Source: JADFOI01 sp965218935 (GTDB taxonomy: Bacteria; Acidobacteriota; UBA6911; RPQK01; JADFOI01). Taken from it: DNA of 64,000 nucleotides. The stretch covers positions 372,001-436,000 of the forward strand of contig CBDCMH010000001.1 in the NCBI GenBank assembly GCA_965218935.1, written 5' to 3'. A model generated the notes under the pieces. That model was not told the DNA's origin, did no database searches, and was given only the letters and a program-made list of their open reading frames with translations. The position numbers were made by a program, and so were the translations under genes. This document shows positions 43,787 through 53,280 of this stretch, in pieces; within the stretch, counting starts at the first letter, position 1, and every line of letters begins with the position of its first letter.

Positions 43787-44637
43787 ATCAGGCCAGCCAT
43801 AAGATTACCACCCTGTGCCGGGTACTGGGAGTCTCCACCAGCGGCTACTACGGGTGGCGGGGCCGTGAGCCAAGTGTTCGGGCTCAGCAGGATGCCCTTT
43901 TGCTGGCCCGGATCCGAGCCCTTCATGAGCGCTCTCGGGGCACCTACGGGGTTCCTCGGATTCACGCCCAGCTGAGTGCAAACGGGATTCCCGTCGGTCG
44001 TAAGCGTATCGCTCGTCTGATGCACAAAGCGGGTTTGCAAGGAGTGAGCCGTCGCAAGAAATACAGGACCACGATCCGGAATGAAAAGGTTCGGCCCGCT
44101 GCTGATCTGGTTCAGCGCGACTTCTCGGTGCAGGGCCCCAATCAACTGTGGGTAGCGGACATCACCTACATCCGGACGGGCTCAGGATTTCTTTATCTGG
44201 CTGTGGTGCTCGATGCCTTCAGCCGCCGGGTGGTAGGCTGGGCCATGAAGACTCACCTGAGGACTCAGCTGGTGCTGGCCGCCCTGGAGATGGCTTTATG
44301 GCAGAGACGTCCACACAGCGTGATCCATCATTCGGACCAGGGCACTCAGTACACCTCGATTGCCTTTGGCCAGCGTTGTCGCCGAGCTGGGGTTCGACCC
44401 TCCATGGGATCGGGGGGGGACTGCTATGACAATGCCCTGTGTGAGAGTTTCTTTGCCTCGCTGGAGTGTGAGTTGCTGGAGCGTCACCACTTCCTCACCC
44501 CGACTCAGGCCCGTAGTGCCCTCTTCGACTTTATCGAGGGCTTCTACAACCCCCATCGGTTACACTCGTCACTGGGGTATCATTCCCCGGCTGAGTTCGA
44601 AAGGAGATATGCTACGTTACCTGCAGTCCCAAACTAG
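43783..44637 (+). CDS. IS3-family transposase OrfB (integrase core)
   Basis: A 284-residue DDE integrase-type catalytic subunit. The N-terminus has VLGVSTSGYYGW and the HTH_21 region RGTYGVPRIHAQL. The core holds WVADITYI (first Asp), HHSDQGTQY (second Asp) and NALCESFFASLECELL (Glu), then YNPHRLHSSLGYHSP. It overlaps OrfA by 4 nt in the -1 frame; the active transposase should be the OrfAB fusion. Confidence 0.95.
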   Translation: MNQASHKITTLCRVLGVSTSGYYGWRGREPSVRAQQDALLLARIRALHERSRGTYGVPRIHAQLSANGIPVGRKRIARLMHKAGLQGVSRRKKYRTTIRNEKVRPAADLVQRDFSVQGPNQLWVADITYIRTGSGFLYLAVVLDAFSRRVVGWAMKTHLRTQLVLAALEMALWQRRPHSVIHHSDQGTQYTSIAFGQRCRRAGVRPSMGSGGDCYDNALCESFFASLECELLERHHFLTPTQARSALFDFIEGFYNPHRLHSSLGYHSPAEFERRYATLPAVPN

Positions 44638-44688
44638 AAACTGTCCACCAAAGCGGGGTAACTTCATCAGAGGTTTTGAACTTGGAAT

Positions 44689-47600
44689 TTAGGATTTCTC
44701 TGGGAATTTCACCGACACCGTCTGAGAAACGCCCGCTTCCTCCATGGTGATGCCGTAAAGGGTATCGGCTGTCTGCATCGTGTGTTTGTTGTGAGTGATG
44801 ACAATGAACTGGGTCTGCTCACTCATTTGTTGGATCAGGTTGGTGAAGCGGGTGACATTGGCATCGTCAAGAGGTGCGTCGACCTCATCAAGGACACAAA
44901 AACGGCTTGGGCGGTAAGTGAAAATCGCCATCAGAAGGGCAAAGACGGTAAGTGCTTCCTCTCCACCCGAAAGAAGCCTGACGTTTTGAAGCTTTTTCCC
45001 GGGAGGTTGGGCATAGAGATCCACTCCGCTCTCCAAAAGATCCTCTTCATCCAGGAGCCGCATTCCACATTCTCCACCTCCAAAGAGTTTTTGAAAAATC
45101 TCGTTGAAGTGAAGGTTGATCGCTTCAAAAGCGTCGCGAAACTTTTCGCGGCTGCGACGGTTAACTTCCCGGATAGCCCGCGTCGTGTCGGCAATAGACC
45201 CTCCGATATCCTGACGCTGTGATTCGAGGAAATTGTGGCGCTTTTCGATTTCCTGGTATTCCTGCAAGGCCGCCATATTGATGGGACCGAATGTGTCCAG
45301 GCGCTCCTTGAGCTCATCATATTGTTGCACAACCTCTGCAGGAACCTCGTCCGGGTCGATTTCGGCAGCAGCTGCATCCAGAGAGATTTGAAGCCGCTCC
45401 ATGCACTGCTGGTTGATGTTCTGGAGTTGAGTTTCCACCCGTGCCCGATCGACATCCACCTGGGCCCGCTCTTCCTGCAACTCCGTCTTGCGCTCTCGTA
45501 AGTCGACCAGTTGCTTCTCGGTCTTCGGATAATCTTCCTTCCACCTGCTGTACTCCTCTTCCCGATCCCGAAGAGTGGAGGTGTGCTGCTCTACGGCTTG
45601 CTGGTGGCTTGAAAAATCCGTGCCCAGGGTTTCGAGATCTGCCGTCATCTTTTCCAATCGTTCTTCAGTTTGTTTGCGAGCTGCCTGGGTGGCTTCCTTT
45701 CGAGCCTCAAGACCCTTTCGCTGTTCTTCGATCCGCTCCACTGTTCGATCCAGTGCCAGGCGGCGTTCATCCAAGACCTTACGATCCGAGGAAACCGAAT
45801 GAAGCTGCTCGCGAATCCTTCCGAACTCGACCCTAAGCTGTTGCAGGGATTCTTGAGTCTGGGAGAGCATTTTCTGGTCTTCGGCCTGCAAGCCTTGCTT
45901 TTCGGCTAGCTGCTCTTCGACCTCCTGAACCCTCCCGGCCTGCTGCTCCTGCTCAAGATGCAACTGGGTCAACTCATCTGTGAGGACTTTCAGCGCATGG
46001 GTCTGGAGCTTTTGCTCCCCTCCCCACTGTTCTTCCTGGTGGGTCAGGCCGATCATCTCCTTTTCCAACTGGCGCAGAGATTCTTCCCGGTTTGTGAAAT
46101 CCTGCAAGGCTGCCTGGAGTTGTGCCTGCTGCTTTTCCTCTCGCTCCCGAAGCTCGGAGAGTTTGGCTTGCACCTTAAGGATGCGGTCTTCCAGTTCTCT
46201 TTTCTGTCGTTTCAGACTCAGCAGCCCCAGTTTCTTGGCCTGTGCAGTGCTGGCTGACAGTAGTCCACGCGGGGTGAGGGATTCTCCGGCCAAGGTGATA
46301 AAAGTGCGCTCAGGATAACGGGGAGCGAGTTGGAAAGCGCTTTCCAGGTCGGAAACGACGATGGCCTCGGCTCTCTGGGGCAGGGTGCGGGCAAAGGCCT
46401 TCTTGACTTCAGGTTTCATCTGCAGCAGATCGCCCAGGGTCCCGTGAACACCGTTTCTTGATACAGATCCAACAACTGGAGCGTGGCCATTGCTTTTATG
46501 AAAGCCATTGGATGAAGAAAGAGTCAGAAAGGTACACCTCCCGCTCTTCAGTGCCCTTAACTCGGAGACCCCAAGCACCGCTTCTTCCAGGGAATCGACG
46601 AGAATGTACTCCAGTTCTTCATCCAGAAACTCTTCCACCAGTCTTTCGTATTCCGGGTTTGTCTCGATGAAGTCAGCAAGGGTGCCGCCGGTTTTTACCC
46701 GTTCTGTGGAGTTGAGATGCCTCAGGATCTTCTGCACTCCTTCGCTGTACTGGGCATGGCTGAGTTGGAGTTCTTGAAGGGAGTGCAGCCGTTCCTCCTG
46801 AGCGATCAGCTGCCGATGGGTCTCCGTCTCTTCTTCTCTGATTTCCTCCAGCTGGCGTTCCAGCTCTGTTTTCCTGGCCTTTTGCTCACTCAGTTGCTGA
46901 CTCAGCCGAGTCGCTTCCGATTTCTTCTTTCCCAGGTTGACCTGGGTCTCTGCAAAGCAAGTGGAGCTTTCCTCCAGTTTCAGTGAATGACGGGCTCGTT
47001 CTCTTTCCAATCGCTCGCGGTTGATATGGGCTGCCTTGAGCCGCTGCTCAAGTTGTCCTTTGAGGTTATTCAAAGAAGCGGTCTCTGCCGACAGTTGCAA
47101 CAGGGTTGTTTGGAGTTCTGCCGCCCGGCTCTCGGCCTCTTTCAGCTCAGTTTCATGTCGGACAACCCGCTCAGTCTGTTCTTGGATTGCCGCTTCAATC
47201 TGTTTCTCCTCTTCCTCCAAATCGGAATATTCGGACTGAAAACGCGTCAATTCTTCCCCAACCTTTTCCAGAGATTGAGCGATGGCCTGTTGTTCTGACG
47301 CGTTCAAGTCCAGGGATTTCCGGTTGGCCTCGATTTGCTCACGATGGTAACGAATGGAATTTTCAGTACGGTCCATTTCCAGTCGAGTTTCCGAAAGGCT
47401 CTGTCGTAATCGAGCCAGTTCTGTTTCCAATTGCTCTCTTGTTTCCAGAGTCTCGTGATGAGCTTTCTCGCCTTGGGCCAACCCTGTGCTCACATCGTCT
47501 TCAGAAATTTTCAGTTGCTCTAACTCTCGCTCCAGAACTTCGAGCCGAACTTTCAACTGATGCGCTTCCATGACGAACTTCTGGCGCTGAACCTGTCGGA

Positions 47601-48285
47601 ACTCTTCCTTAATTTTTTGGTAGCTGCGGGCCTTGGCGGCCTGACGTTTGAGCGACCGGAGTCGGCGTTCGATCTCGCCGATAATGTCGTTGACACGAAG
47701 CAGGTTCTGCTGGGCCAGTTCCAGTTTCAGCTCGGCACTGCGCCGCCGATTCTTATATCCTGTGATCCGGGCTGCTTCTTCGATGACTGAGCGCCGCTCC
47801 ACCGGTTTGGCGCGCAGGAACCAACCGATTTTTCCCTGGGCAATGAGGGCGTAAGAGGCGAACCCGAGTCCTGCTTCTTCCAACACGGAATGGATGTCTT
47901 TGAGACGGCAACGACGCTGGTTGACCGAGTAGACACTTTCTCCGGAGCGGTAAAGCTTGCGGCTGATTTCCAGGACCTCGCTGGAAAACTCCGTTTCCTT
48001 CAGGACGATGGGTTCATTGTCGGCTCGAGAAAAGGCAAGGGTGGCTTCCACGACTCCCGAGGGTCGGCGCTTGCGGGTTCCGTTGAAAATCACATCATCC
48101 ATTTTCTCGCCGCGAAGGCTGAGGGCGGTCCCACTACCCAGCACCCAACCGATCGCATCGGCGAGATTGGATTTACCACAACCGTTGGGTCCGACGATGC
48201 CACTGATTCCCTCCTCGAACCGAATGGAACTTTTATCCGCAAATGATTTAAATCCAGTTACTTCCAGCTGATCAAGTCTGAGCAT
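44689..48285 (-). CDS. smc: Chromosome partition protein SMC
   Basis: A 1198-residue condensin ATPase. The N-terminal head has Walker A GPNGCGKS at 32-39 and the Q-loop. Long coiled coils flank a hinge at about 500-680 that contains KTGGTLADFIE and FLDEELEYILVDSLEEA. The C-terminal head has LLSGGEEALTVFALL and VLDEVDAPLDDANV. A Ser/Asn/Gly insert (SSSNGFHKSNGHAP) interrupts the hinge region. The final Glu-Lys-Ser and TAA arise from an A-rich repeat. No scpA or scpB is in the window. Confidence 0.97.
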   Translation of the reverse strand: MLRLDQLEVTGFKSFADKSSIRFEEGISGIVGPNGCGKSNLADAIGWVLGSGTALSLRGEKMDDVIFNGTRKRRPSGVVEATLAFSRADNEPIVLKETEFSSEVLEISRKLYRSGESVYSVNQRRCRLKDIHSVLEEAGLGFASYALIAQGKIGWFLRAKPVERRSVIEEAARITGYKNRRRSAELKLELAQQNLLRVNDIIGEIERRLRSLKRQAAKARSYQKIKEEFRQVQRQKFVMEAHQLKVRLEVLERELEQLKISEDDVSTGLAQGEKAHHETLETREQLETELARLRQSLSETRLEMDRTENSIRYHREQIEANRKSLDLNASEQQAIAQSLEKVGEELTRFQSEYSDLEEEEKQIEAAIQEQTERVVRHETELKEAESRAAELQTTLLQLSAETASLNNLKGQLEQRLKAAHINRERLERERARHSLKLEESSTCFAETQVNLGKKKSEATRLSQQLSEQKARKTELERQLEEIREEETETHRQLIAQEERLHSLQELQLSHAQYSEGVQKILRHLNSTERVKTGGTLADFIETNPEYERLVEEFLDEELEYILVDSLEEAVLGVSELRALKSGRCTFLTLSSSNGFHKSNGHAPVVGSVSRNGVHGTLGDLLQMKPEVKKAFARTLPQRAEAIVVSDLESAFQLAPRYPERTFITLAGESLTPRGLLSASTAQAKKLGLLSLKRQKRELEDRILKVQAKLSELREREEKQQAQLQAALQDFTNREESLRQLEKEMIGLTHQEEQWGGEQKLQTHALKVLTDELTQLHLEQEQQAGRVQEVEEQLAEKQGLQAEDQKMLSQTQESLQQLRVEFGRIREQLHSVSSDRKVLDERRLALDRTVERIEEQRKGLEARKEATQAARKQTEERLEKMTADLETLGTDFSSHQQAVEQHTSTLRDREEEYSRWKEDYPKTEKQLVDLRERKTELQEERAQVDVDRARVETQLQNINQQCMERLQISLDAAAAEIDPDEVPAEVVQQYDELKERLDTFGPINMAALQEYQEIEKRHNFLESQRQDIGGSIADTTRAIREVNRRSREKFRDAFEAINLHFNEIFQKLFGGGECGMRLLDEEDLLESGVDLYAQPPGKKLQNVRLLSGGEEALTVFALLMAIFTYRPSRFCVLDEVDAPLDDANVTRFTNLIQQMSEQTQFIVITHNKHTMQTADTLYGITMEEAGVSQTVSVKFPEKS

Positions 48286-48423
48286 ATGGACTTCCGTTAG
48301 ATACCTGTAAATGCCTCTCTTGAAGTGAATGATGCATGATCCCTAATATTGACAGGCGCCACTGACAAAGAACCCTTTCTCAAAACAAGGCTGGAAGCGA
48401 GCGGAGTCGGCGTTCAGGGGTCA

Positions 48424-48453
48424 TTGACCCGGGGAATTCTCCCTCGGTATACT
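48424..48453 (+). promoter_or_regulatory. Sigma-70-like promoter of the S55-type protein
   Basis: TTGACC (48424-48429), 18 bp, TATACT (48448-48453). The predicted start is near 48460, leaving a leader of about 55 nt. Confidence 0.5.
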
Positions 48454-48515
48454 GGTTGAGCTGCTAGCCCGGATATGGGCTATGTGGACGAGACAAAGCA
48501 GAGAGCGCTTTCCAA

Positions 48516-50324
48516 ATGAATCTTCGGCAAATTGGCCATACCTTAGTCCTGTTTTCCCTTCTCATCCTTCCTCTGATCGGCCAGTCGGTTGAATTTTATC
48601 CTCTGGAATCGATCAAACCGGGGCAAACAGGGTATGGAAAGACCGTCTTCGAAGGTGCCAGGGTCGACACCTTCCAGGTTGAGATCCTGGGTGTCCTGAA
48701 AAACGTGGGGCCCAAGCAGAATCTAATTTTGGCACGGCTCTCCGGTGGTCCGATTGCCCGCACGGGAGTCTTCGCCGGAATGAGTGGCAGTCCCGTTTAT
48801 ATTGAGGACAAACTTGTTGGAGCGGTTGCCTATGCCTTTCCCTTTGCCAAGGAACCCTTCGCTGGTATCACACCCATCCGTGAAATGGTGGACATTTTTA
48901 AGGAGAACCCGGGAGCCCGCCCCCGCAGCGCGCGAAAGGTCAATCCTCATAAAATGTATGAGGTGGCGCAGCTCCCTTCATTCTTGTCCCATTTCGAACT
49001 TCCCCAATTCTTTGTGGAACCTTCTCTTACCCGCAGGCAGGACCTGGGAAGGTTACGGCCTATCGCCACTCCGTTGAACGTCTCCGGTTTTTCCCCCAGA
49101 TCCATTCAACAATTTTCCTCTCAACTGGAGATGTTGGGTCTGGTGCCAGTACGGGGAATTGGAACTGCCCGTATGGAAGACTATGAGGATGCTCCTTTGC
49201 AGGCAGGTTCAACAATCAGTGTTCAGCTGGTCCGAGGAGATATCGATGTCAGCGCCAGTGGCACTGCAACTCACCTTCAAGGCGATAGGATTTATGGCTT
49301 TGGACACCCTTTTCTGAGCATTGGCTATACCGACTTGCCACTGAACAAGGGGGCCGTACTGACTATTATTCCCAATCTGATGACCAGTGAGAAGGTTTCG
49401 GCCACGGCTGAATTCATCGGGAGCATCAAACAGGATCGAGCCACGGGAATTATGGGCGTGGCGGGGGAAGAAGCTCAATTGATACCGGTGGAGTTGCGAC
49501 TCCACACCAGTCGGAATGAACTGAGGGAGTTGCATTTCGAGGTGGTGACGGACAACTTTCTCACCCCCTTCCTGATTAGCTTCACGGTCCATAGCAGCAT
49601 TGTTTCCTCAGAGCGGTCCATCGGCGGCCAAACTCTGCAGATCAAATGCACCATATCGATCAAAGGGCAAAGCGACATCAACTTCGAGAGCAGTGTTTCC
49701 GATCTGATGAGCAGTTCCGTTTTCGCTGCCCTGGCCGCTGCTTCTCCGGTGAACTTTCTCTTGAACAGTGGGTTCGAAGAATTGGTGATGGAGAAAATCG
49801 ACGTCGAAATTACCGCGGTGGAACAAACTCGCGAAGCCACGGTGGAGAAGGTTTGGCAGGACCGGTTAGAAGTTGACCCAGGAGGGGAAGTCAATTTAAC
49901 GGTGTTTTTGCGCCAAACTAACGGCGACACCATGGTCAAGAAATACCCGGTAAAGATTCCCGAGGAAATCAGCCCCGGTCCTTTGAAAATCGTGGTCGCC
50001 GACGGCATGTCCTTGACTCAAAAGGATGCCGAAACGGGCGTGGGCGAGTTTGTTCCTGAGAGCCTCCAACAGTTGATTAAGGCCATTAACAACTTGAAGA
50101 AGAACGATCGCCTCTATATTCGCTTGGCCCGTGAGCAGGCGGGAGCCATTATTGCGGGAGAGGGAATGCCTGATCTTCCTCCTTCTCTGCTGGCGCTCTA
50201 TGGTTCCCGGAAGACCGCTGGAGAACTGACAGCCATGGGTGAGGTCATTTACGTTGAGCACGAACTAGCGGCCACCGAGTTCGTTCTGAGCGGTCGGCAG
50301 GAGATCAGCGTTAACGTCAAGTAA
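48516..50324 (+). CDS. SpoIVB (S55) peptidase-like secreted protein
   Basis: A 602-residue exported protein (signal peptide 1-24, LVLFSLLILPLIGQS). GVFAGMSGSPVYIEDKLVGAV contains the S55 nucleophile motif (Ser90 in GMSGSP), and GDRIYGFGHPFLSIG near residue 260 has a His that could complete the site. In SpoIVB the His motif precedes the Ser motif; here the order is reversed. A C-terminal beta-rich region (about 400-560) may bind other proteins. Substrate and activity are unknown. It is 23 nt upstream of the beta-propeller gene and probably in one operon with it. Confidence 0.82.
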   Translation: MNLRQIGHTLVLFSLLILPLIGQSVEFYPLESIKPGQTGYGKTVFEGARVDTFQVEILGVLKNVGPKQNLILARLSGGPIARTGVFAGMSGSPVYIEDKLVGAVAYAFPFAKEPFAGITPIREMVDIFKENPGARPRSARKVNPHKMYEVAQLPSFLSHFELPQFFVEPSLTRRQDLGRLRPIATPLNVSGFSPRSIQQFSSQLEMLGLVPVRGIGTARMEDYEDAPLQAGSTISVQLVRGDIDVSASGTATHLQGDRIYGFGHPFLSIGYTDLPLNKGAVLTIIPNLMTSEKVSATAEFIGSIKQDRATGIMGVAGEEAQLIPVELRLHTSRNELRELHFEVVTDNFLTPFLISFTVHSSIVSSERSIGGQTLQIKCTISIKGQSDINFESSVSDLMSSSVFAALAAASPVNFLLNSGFEELVMEKIDVEITAVEQTREATVEKVWQDRLEVDPGGEVNLTVFLRQTNGDTMVKKYPVKIPEEISPGPLKIVVADGMSLTQKDAETGVGEFVPESLQQLIKAINNLKKNDRLYIRLAREQAGAIIAGEGMPDLPPSLLALYGSRKTAGELTAMGEVIYVEHELAATEFVLSGRQEISVNVK

Positions 50325-50347
50325 AACCAATTTTCCAGACACCTCAA

Positions 50348-52540
50348 GTGATGAATTACCGTTGTCTCCTCGGATCTGCTCTCTTTTTGCTTCTTTCCGC
50401 CATTTTCCTGGGAGCCACCCAGCCTGCCCGATGGACGACCTCTCAACAGAGTGAATTCTTGCAGGGTGAGTTCACAGGGGTCTCGGTCACCAGCGACGGA
50501 AAGCTGATTTTGGCACCTGCTCTGGAACCGCTAATGAATAGTGAGGAAGCCTTTATTTATTCAGCGGTCGTGGATCAGGGCGGTAATCTCTATGTGGGTA
50601 CCGGAAATAATGGGAAGATTTTACGCGTCAATTCCAGAGGGCAAGGGAGCGAATGGGCCAGGCTGGAACATGCGGCAGTCTATGCCTTGGCCGTTGACTC
50701 TTTGGGCCGAGTTTATGCAGGGGCTGGGCCGGATGGAAAGGTGTACCGGATCAACGATCGAGGCGAGACTGAAGTCTTCTTTGATCCAGACGAAAAGTAC
50801 GTTTGGACGCTGGCCATAGATGGGCAGAATAATCTCTTCGTTGGGACGGGTCCCAAGGGGACGATCTACAAGGTCAATCCACAGGGGCAGGGCGACGTTT
50901 TCTACGACAGTAAAGAAACACACATTACCGCTCTGGAGTGGGACCTGGATGGAAACCTCTTGGCCGGGACTGCGCCTGGAGGTCTGCTGTTTCGCATCTC
51001 CTCCGACGGATCACCTTTTGTGATTTACGATTCACCTCTGCGCGAGATCAAGACCATTACAGTCGATCGTTACGGAAATATCTATGCCGCGGCCCTGCTG
51101 AGGCCCGAGGGCCCGGAAGAGAAGTCTGCCCCCGAGACGCCGACTTCGGCTCGAACAGCCGCGACCTCCGGAGAGGTCACACTCGAGATCTCAGGTACAG
51201 GGGAGGGAACAGGGCTGGAGATTTATAAGGTCGACCGGGAGAATTTGGTGGATCTCCTCTACGCTTCCGATGATGAACTGGCCTTCGATCTGCTCATCCG
51301 GAGCAACGGCAACCTGTTGGTAGCCACAGGAAACAAGGGTCGGATTCTATCGATTGATCCCCATAAATTCGTAACCCTTCTCAGCGAAAGTCCCGAGGAA
51401 CAGGTCACTCGACTGCTCGAGTGGGAGGGGAGAATCTACGCTACAACCAGCAATTTGGGCTGGGTCTTCGAATTACTTTCTCAGCCGTCGAGCAAGGGGG
51501 TCTATGAGTCGAAGGTGCTGGACGCTGAAATGCTTGCTTCCTGGGGCGTGATTGCCTGGGAGATGAGCGATTCTATGTCTGGCCCTGTCCGAGTCTACAC
51601 TCATTCGGGAAATACCGAAGTGCCCGACCAAACCTGGAATGACTGGAGTGACGCATACAGTGACGCCGAGGGAAGCCAGATTGGAAGCCCCCCGGCTCGA
51701 TTTTTCCAGTGGAAAATAGAATTCCTCCAGGAGGGAGAATCCACAGCTTTGACGTCGCAGCGCAATGCTGTTGAGTCGGTGACGATCAGCTATATCCAAC
51801 GCAACATGTCTCCCCAAATCACCTCTCTTACCGTTCATCCCCCGGGGATCGCCTTTGTCCGACCTGCGGCCGCAAATCCTGCTGCTGGAATTTTTCCTGG
51901 CGGTCCCGACCAGGCTCACATCAGATCCCTGCCCCGATCGGTTCGCGATTTGGGTACGCAACCCGGCCAACCCCCTTCCCGCACAGTCTATTCTGCAGGC
52001 GCACAGAGTGTGTCTTGGACCGCGGAAGATCCCAATCGCGATGACCTCCTGTATTCCATTTATTATCGGAGGCAAGACGAAGTCAGCTGGAAGCTTTTGG
52101 CTGAGGATCTGAAGGAGACCTACTACACCATCGACGGAGTGAGTTTTCCCGACGGAGCTTACTTTGTCAAAGTGATGATCTCTGACCGTGCCAGTAACCC
52201 GTCCGCACAAGCTCTGGAAAGTGAGATGGTCAGTAAGTCCTTTGTGATCGCTAATTCCTCCCCCTCCCTGGAATTGGGAGTGCCGCAAGTACAGGGAACT
52301 CGGGCCACCCTGGAATTTACGGTTCAAACCAAAGGGAGTGTCGTCCATCAAGCCGAGTATTCGGTCGATGCGGGACCATGGGATATTCTCTTTCCCGGGG
52401 ATGGAATCGCGGATAGCGACTCGGAACACTACACACTCGGGATTGAGAATCTAGAGCCAGGGGAGCATGCTGTCACCCTGCGGGTGGTGGACTCGGTAGG
52501 GAACATCGGAACCGGAAAGACCATGGTGTCGATTCCTTAA
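50348..52540 (+). CDS. Secreted beta-propeller protein with C-terminal Ig/FN3-like domain
   Basis: A 730-residue exported protein (signal peptide ending near residue 24). Residues about 60-410 contain repeated blades of the type VDQGGNLYVGTGNNGKILRV, NNLFVGTGPKGTIYKV and NGNLLVATGNKGRILSI, i.e. a propeller of about seven blades. A linker rich in Pro, Thr and Ser interrupts the blades near 255-275. The C-terminal 250 residues have DDLLYSIYYRRQDEVSWKLLAED and DGAYFVKVMISDRASNP, like FN3 or Y_Y_Y domains that follow sensor propellers. No membrane anchor follows. It is likely a partner of the S55-type protein. The start is GTG 50348 or ATG 50351. Confidence 0.8.
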   Translation: MMNYRCLLGSALFLLLSAIFLGATQPARWTTSQQSEFLQGEFTGVSVTSDGKLILAPALEPLMNSEEAFIYSAVVDQGGNLYVGTGNNGKILRVNSRGQGSEWARLEHAAVYALAVDSLGRVYAGAGPDGKVYRINDRGETEVFFDPDEKYVWTLAIDGQNNLFVGTGPKGTIYKVNPQGQGDVFYDSKETHITALEWDLDGNLLAGTAPGGLLFRISSDGSPFVIYDSPLREIKTITVDRYGNIYAAALLRPEGPEEKSAPETPTSARTAATSGEVTLEISGTGEGTGLEIYKVDRENLVDLLYASDDELAFDLLIRSNGNLLVATGNKGRILSIDPHKFVTLLSESPEEQVTRLLEWEGRIYATTSNLGWVFELLSQPSSKGVYESKVLDAEMLASWGVIAWEMSDSMSGPVRVYTHSGNTEVPDQTWNDWSDAYSDAEGSQIGSPPARFFQWKIEFLQEGESTALTSQRNAVESVTISYIQRNMSPQITSLTVHPPGIAFVRPAAANPAAGIFPGGPDQAHIRSLPRSVRDLGTQPGQPPSRTVYSAGAQSVSWTAEDPNRDDLLYSIYYRRQDEVSWKLLAEDLKETYYTIDGVSFPDGAYFVKVMISDRASNPSAQALESEMVSKSFVIANSSPSLELGVPQVQGTRATLEFTVQTKGSVVHQAEYSVDAGPWDILFPGDGIADSDSEHYTLGIENLEPGEHAVTLRVVDSVGNIGTGKTMVSIP

Positions 52541-52560
52541 CCCGCAAACAACATCCGCGG

Positions 52561-53280
52561 TTACAAGCCTCTCTCATAGACGTCAACCTTCTGGAAGGAA
52601 TAAATCACAAAGGATTGGTCAAGGTTCTGGGCACTTGCCGCCTGAAACTGGCCGCCACTAAGAGTCAGCCCCACGGCTTTGAGGAGGTCCTGGCTTTTTG
52701 GGTATTCCAAAATATCTCCAATCTTGGCGAAACCCTCGGGTGTGATTTCCGCCACTAGGGACAAGGAGTCCTCGAAGGGGATTTTCCATACTGCGGTCAT
52801 GAGATCCTCGATCTCCGTACCTTGGTATTGAACGGAAACATGAGCGATGACCGGCCTCGAGAGGGGACTGGAAGTGGGCGAAAGAGTTGCCATCATCGGA
52901 TATTCGTGAAAATTGCCCTGTCCGAACTGGGTCAGAATCATTGCAAAGAATGCCAGAGTGACGGCTGCGGCCGTTAGCTTCGACCACAAGACTCCGCGAT
53001 CCAGTTCCCGCCAAAAGGCAAGTAAATCCTCACCAAACTCCAAAATCCGCGCTTTCCAGCCGCGCTCAACCCGAGGCTTGACGCGCTTCCAAAGCTCCTC
53101 CTGCGCTGATTGCGACAGGCGCTGAAAGGGAAGGGCTTCTTTGAGCCAACTGAACTCGTCCTGGTAGCGCCGGCACCCAGCACATTGCTTGACGTGCTCA
53201 TTGAAAGCAGCAAAGTCCTTGGGTGGTAACTCACCATCCAGAAACTCGTGAATCTGCCGGCGTAATTCTTGACAGGTCAT
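52561..53280 (-). CDS. Zinc-finger anti-sigma factor
   Basis: A 239-residue anti-sigma factor. The N-terminal ZAS domain has CQELRRQIHEFLDGEL and the HVKQCAGC zinc motif (His, two Cys). One transmembrane helix (about 97-115, LTAAAVTLAFFAMILTQF) separates it from a periplasmic domain of about 120 residues with no recognisable fold. It overlaps the ECF sigma gene by 4 nt and should hold that sigma factor inactive until a signal outside the cell acts. Confidence 0.88.
   Translation of the reverse strand: MTCQELRRQIHEFLDGELPPKDFAAFNEHVKQCAGCRRYQDEFSWLKEALPFQRLSQSAQEELWKRVKPRVERGWKARILEFGEDLLAFWRELDRGVLWSKLTAAAVTLAFFAMILTQFGQGNFHEYPMMATLSPTSSPLSRPVIAHVSVQYQGTEIEDLMTAVWKIPFEDSLSLVAEITPEGFAKIGDILEYPKSQDLLKAVGLTLSGGQFQAASAQNLDQSFVIYSFQKVDVYERGL

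Larger units (their letters stand above)
43426..44662 (+). mobile_element. IS3-family insertion sequence
   Basis: Imperfect terminal inverted repeats (TTGACCCGTTTTCGTGGACA at the left, TTACCCCGCTTTGGTGGACA read inward from the right) enclose orfA and orfB with a frameshift site. Both ORFs are intact, so the element may be active. It is inserted in an A-rich repeat between convergent genes, disrupting nothing. A target duplication could not be fixed by eye. Confidence 0.88.

Noticed and set aside
51473..52429. 318-codon open frame on the minus strand
   Set aside because: Antisense to the beta-propeller gene; composition is that of a shadow frame.
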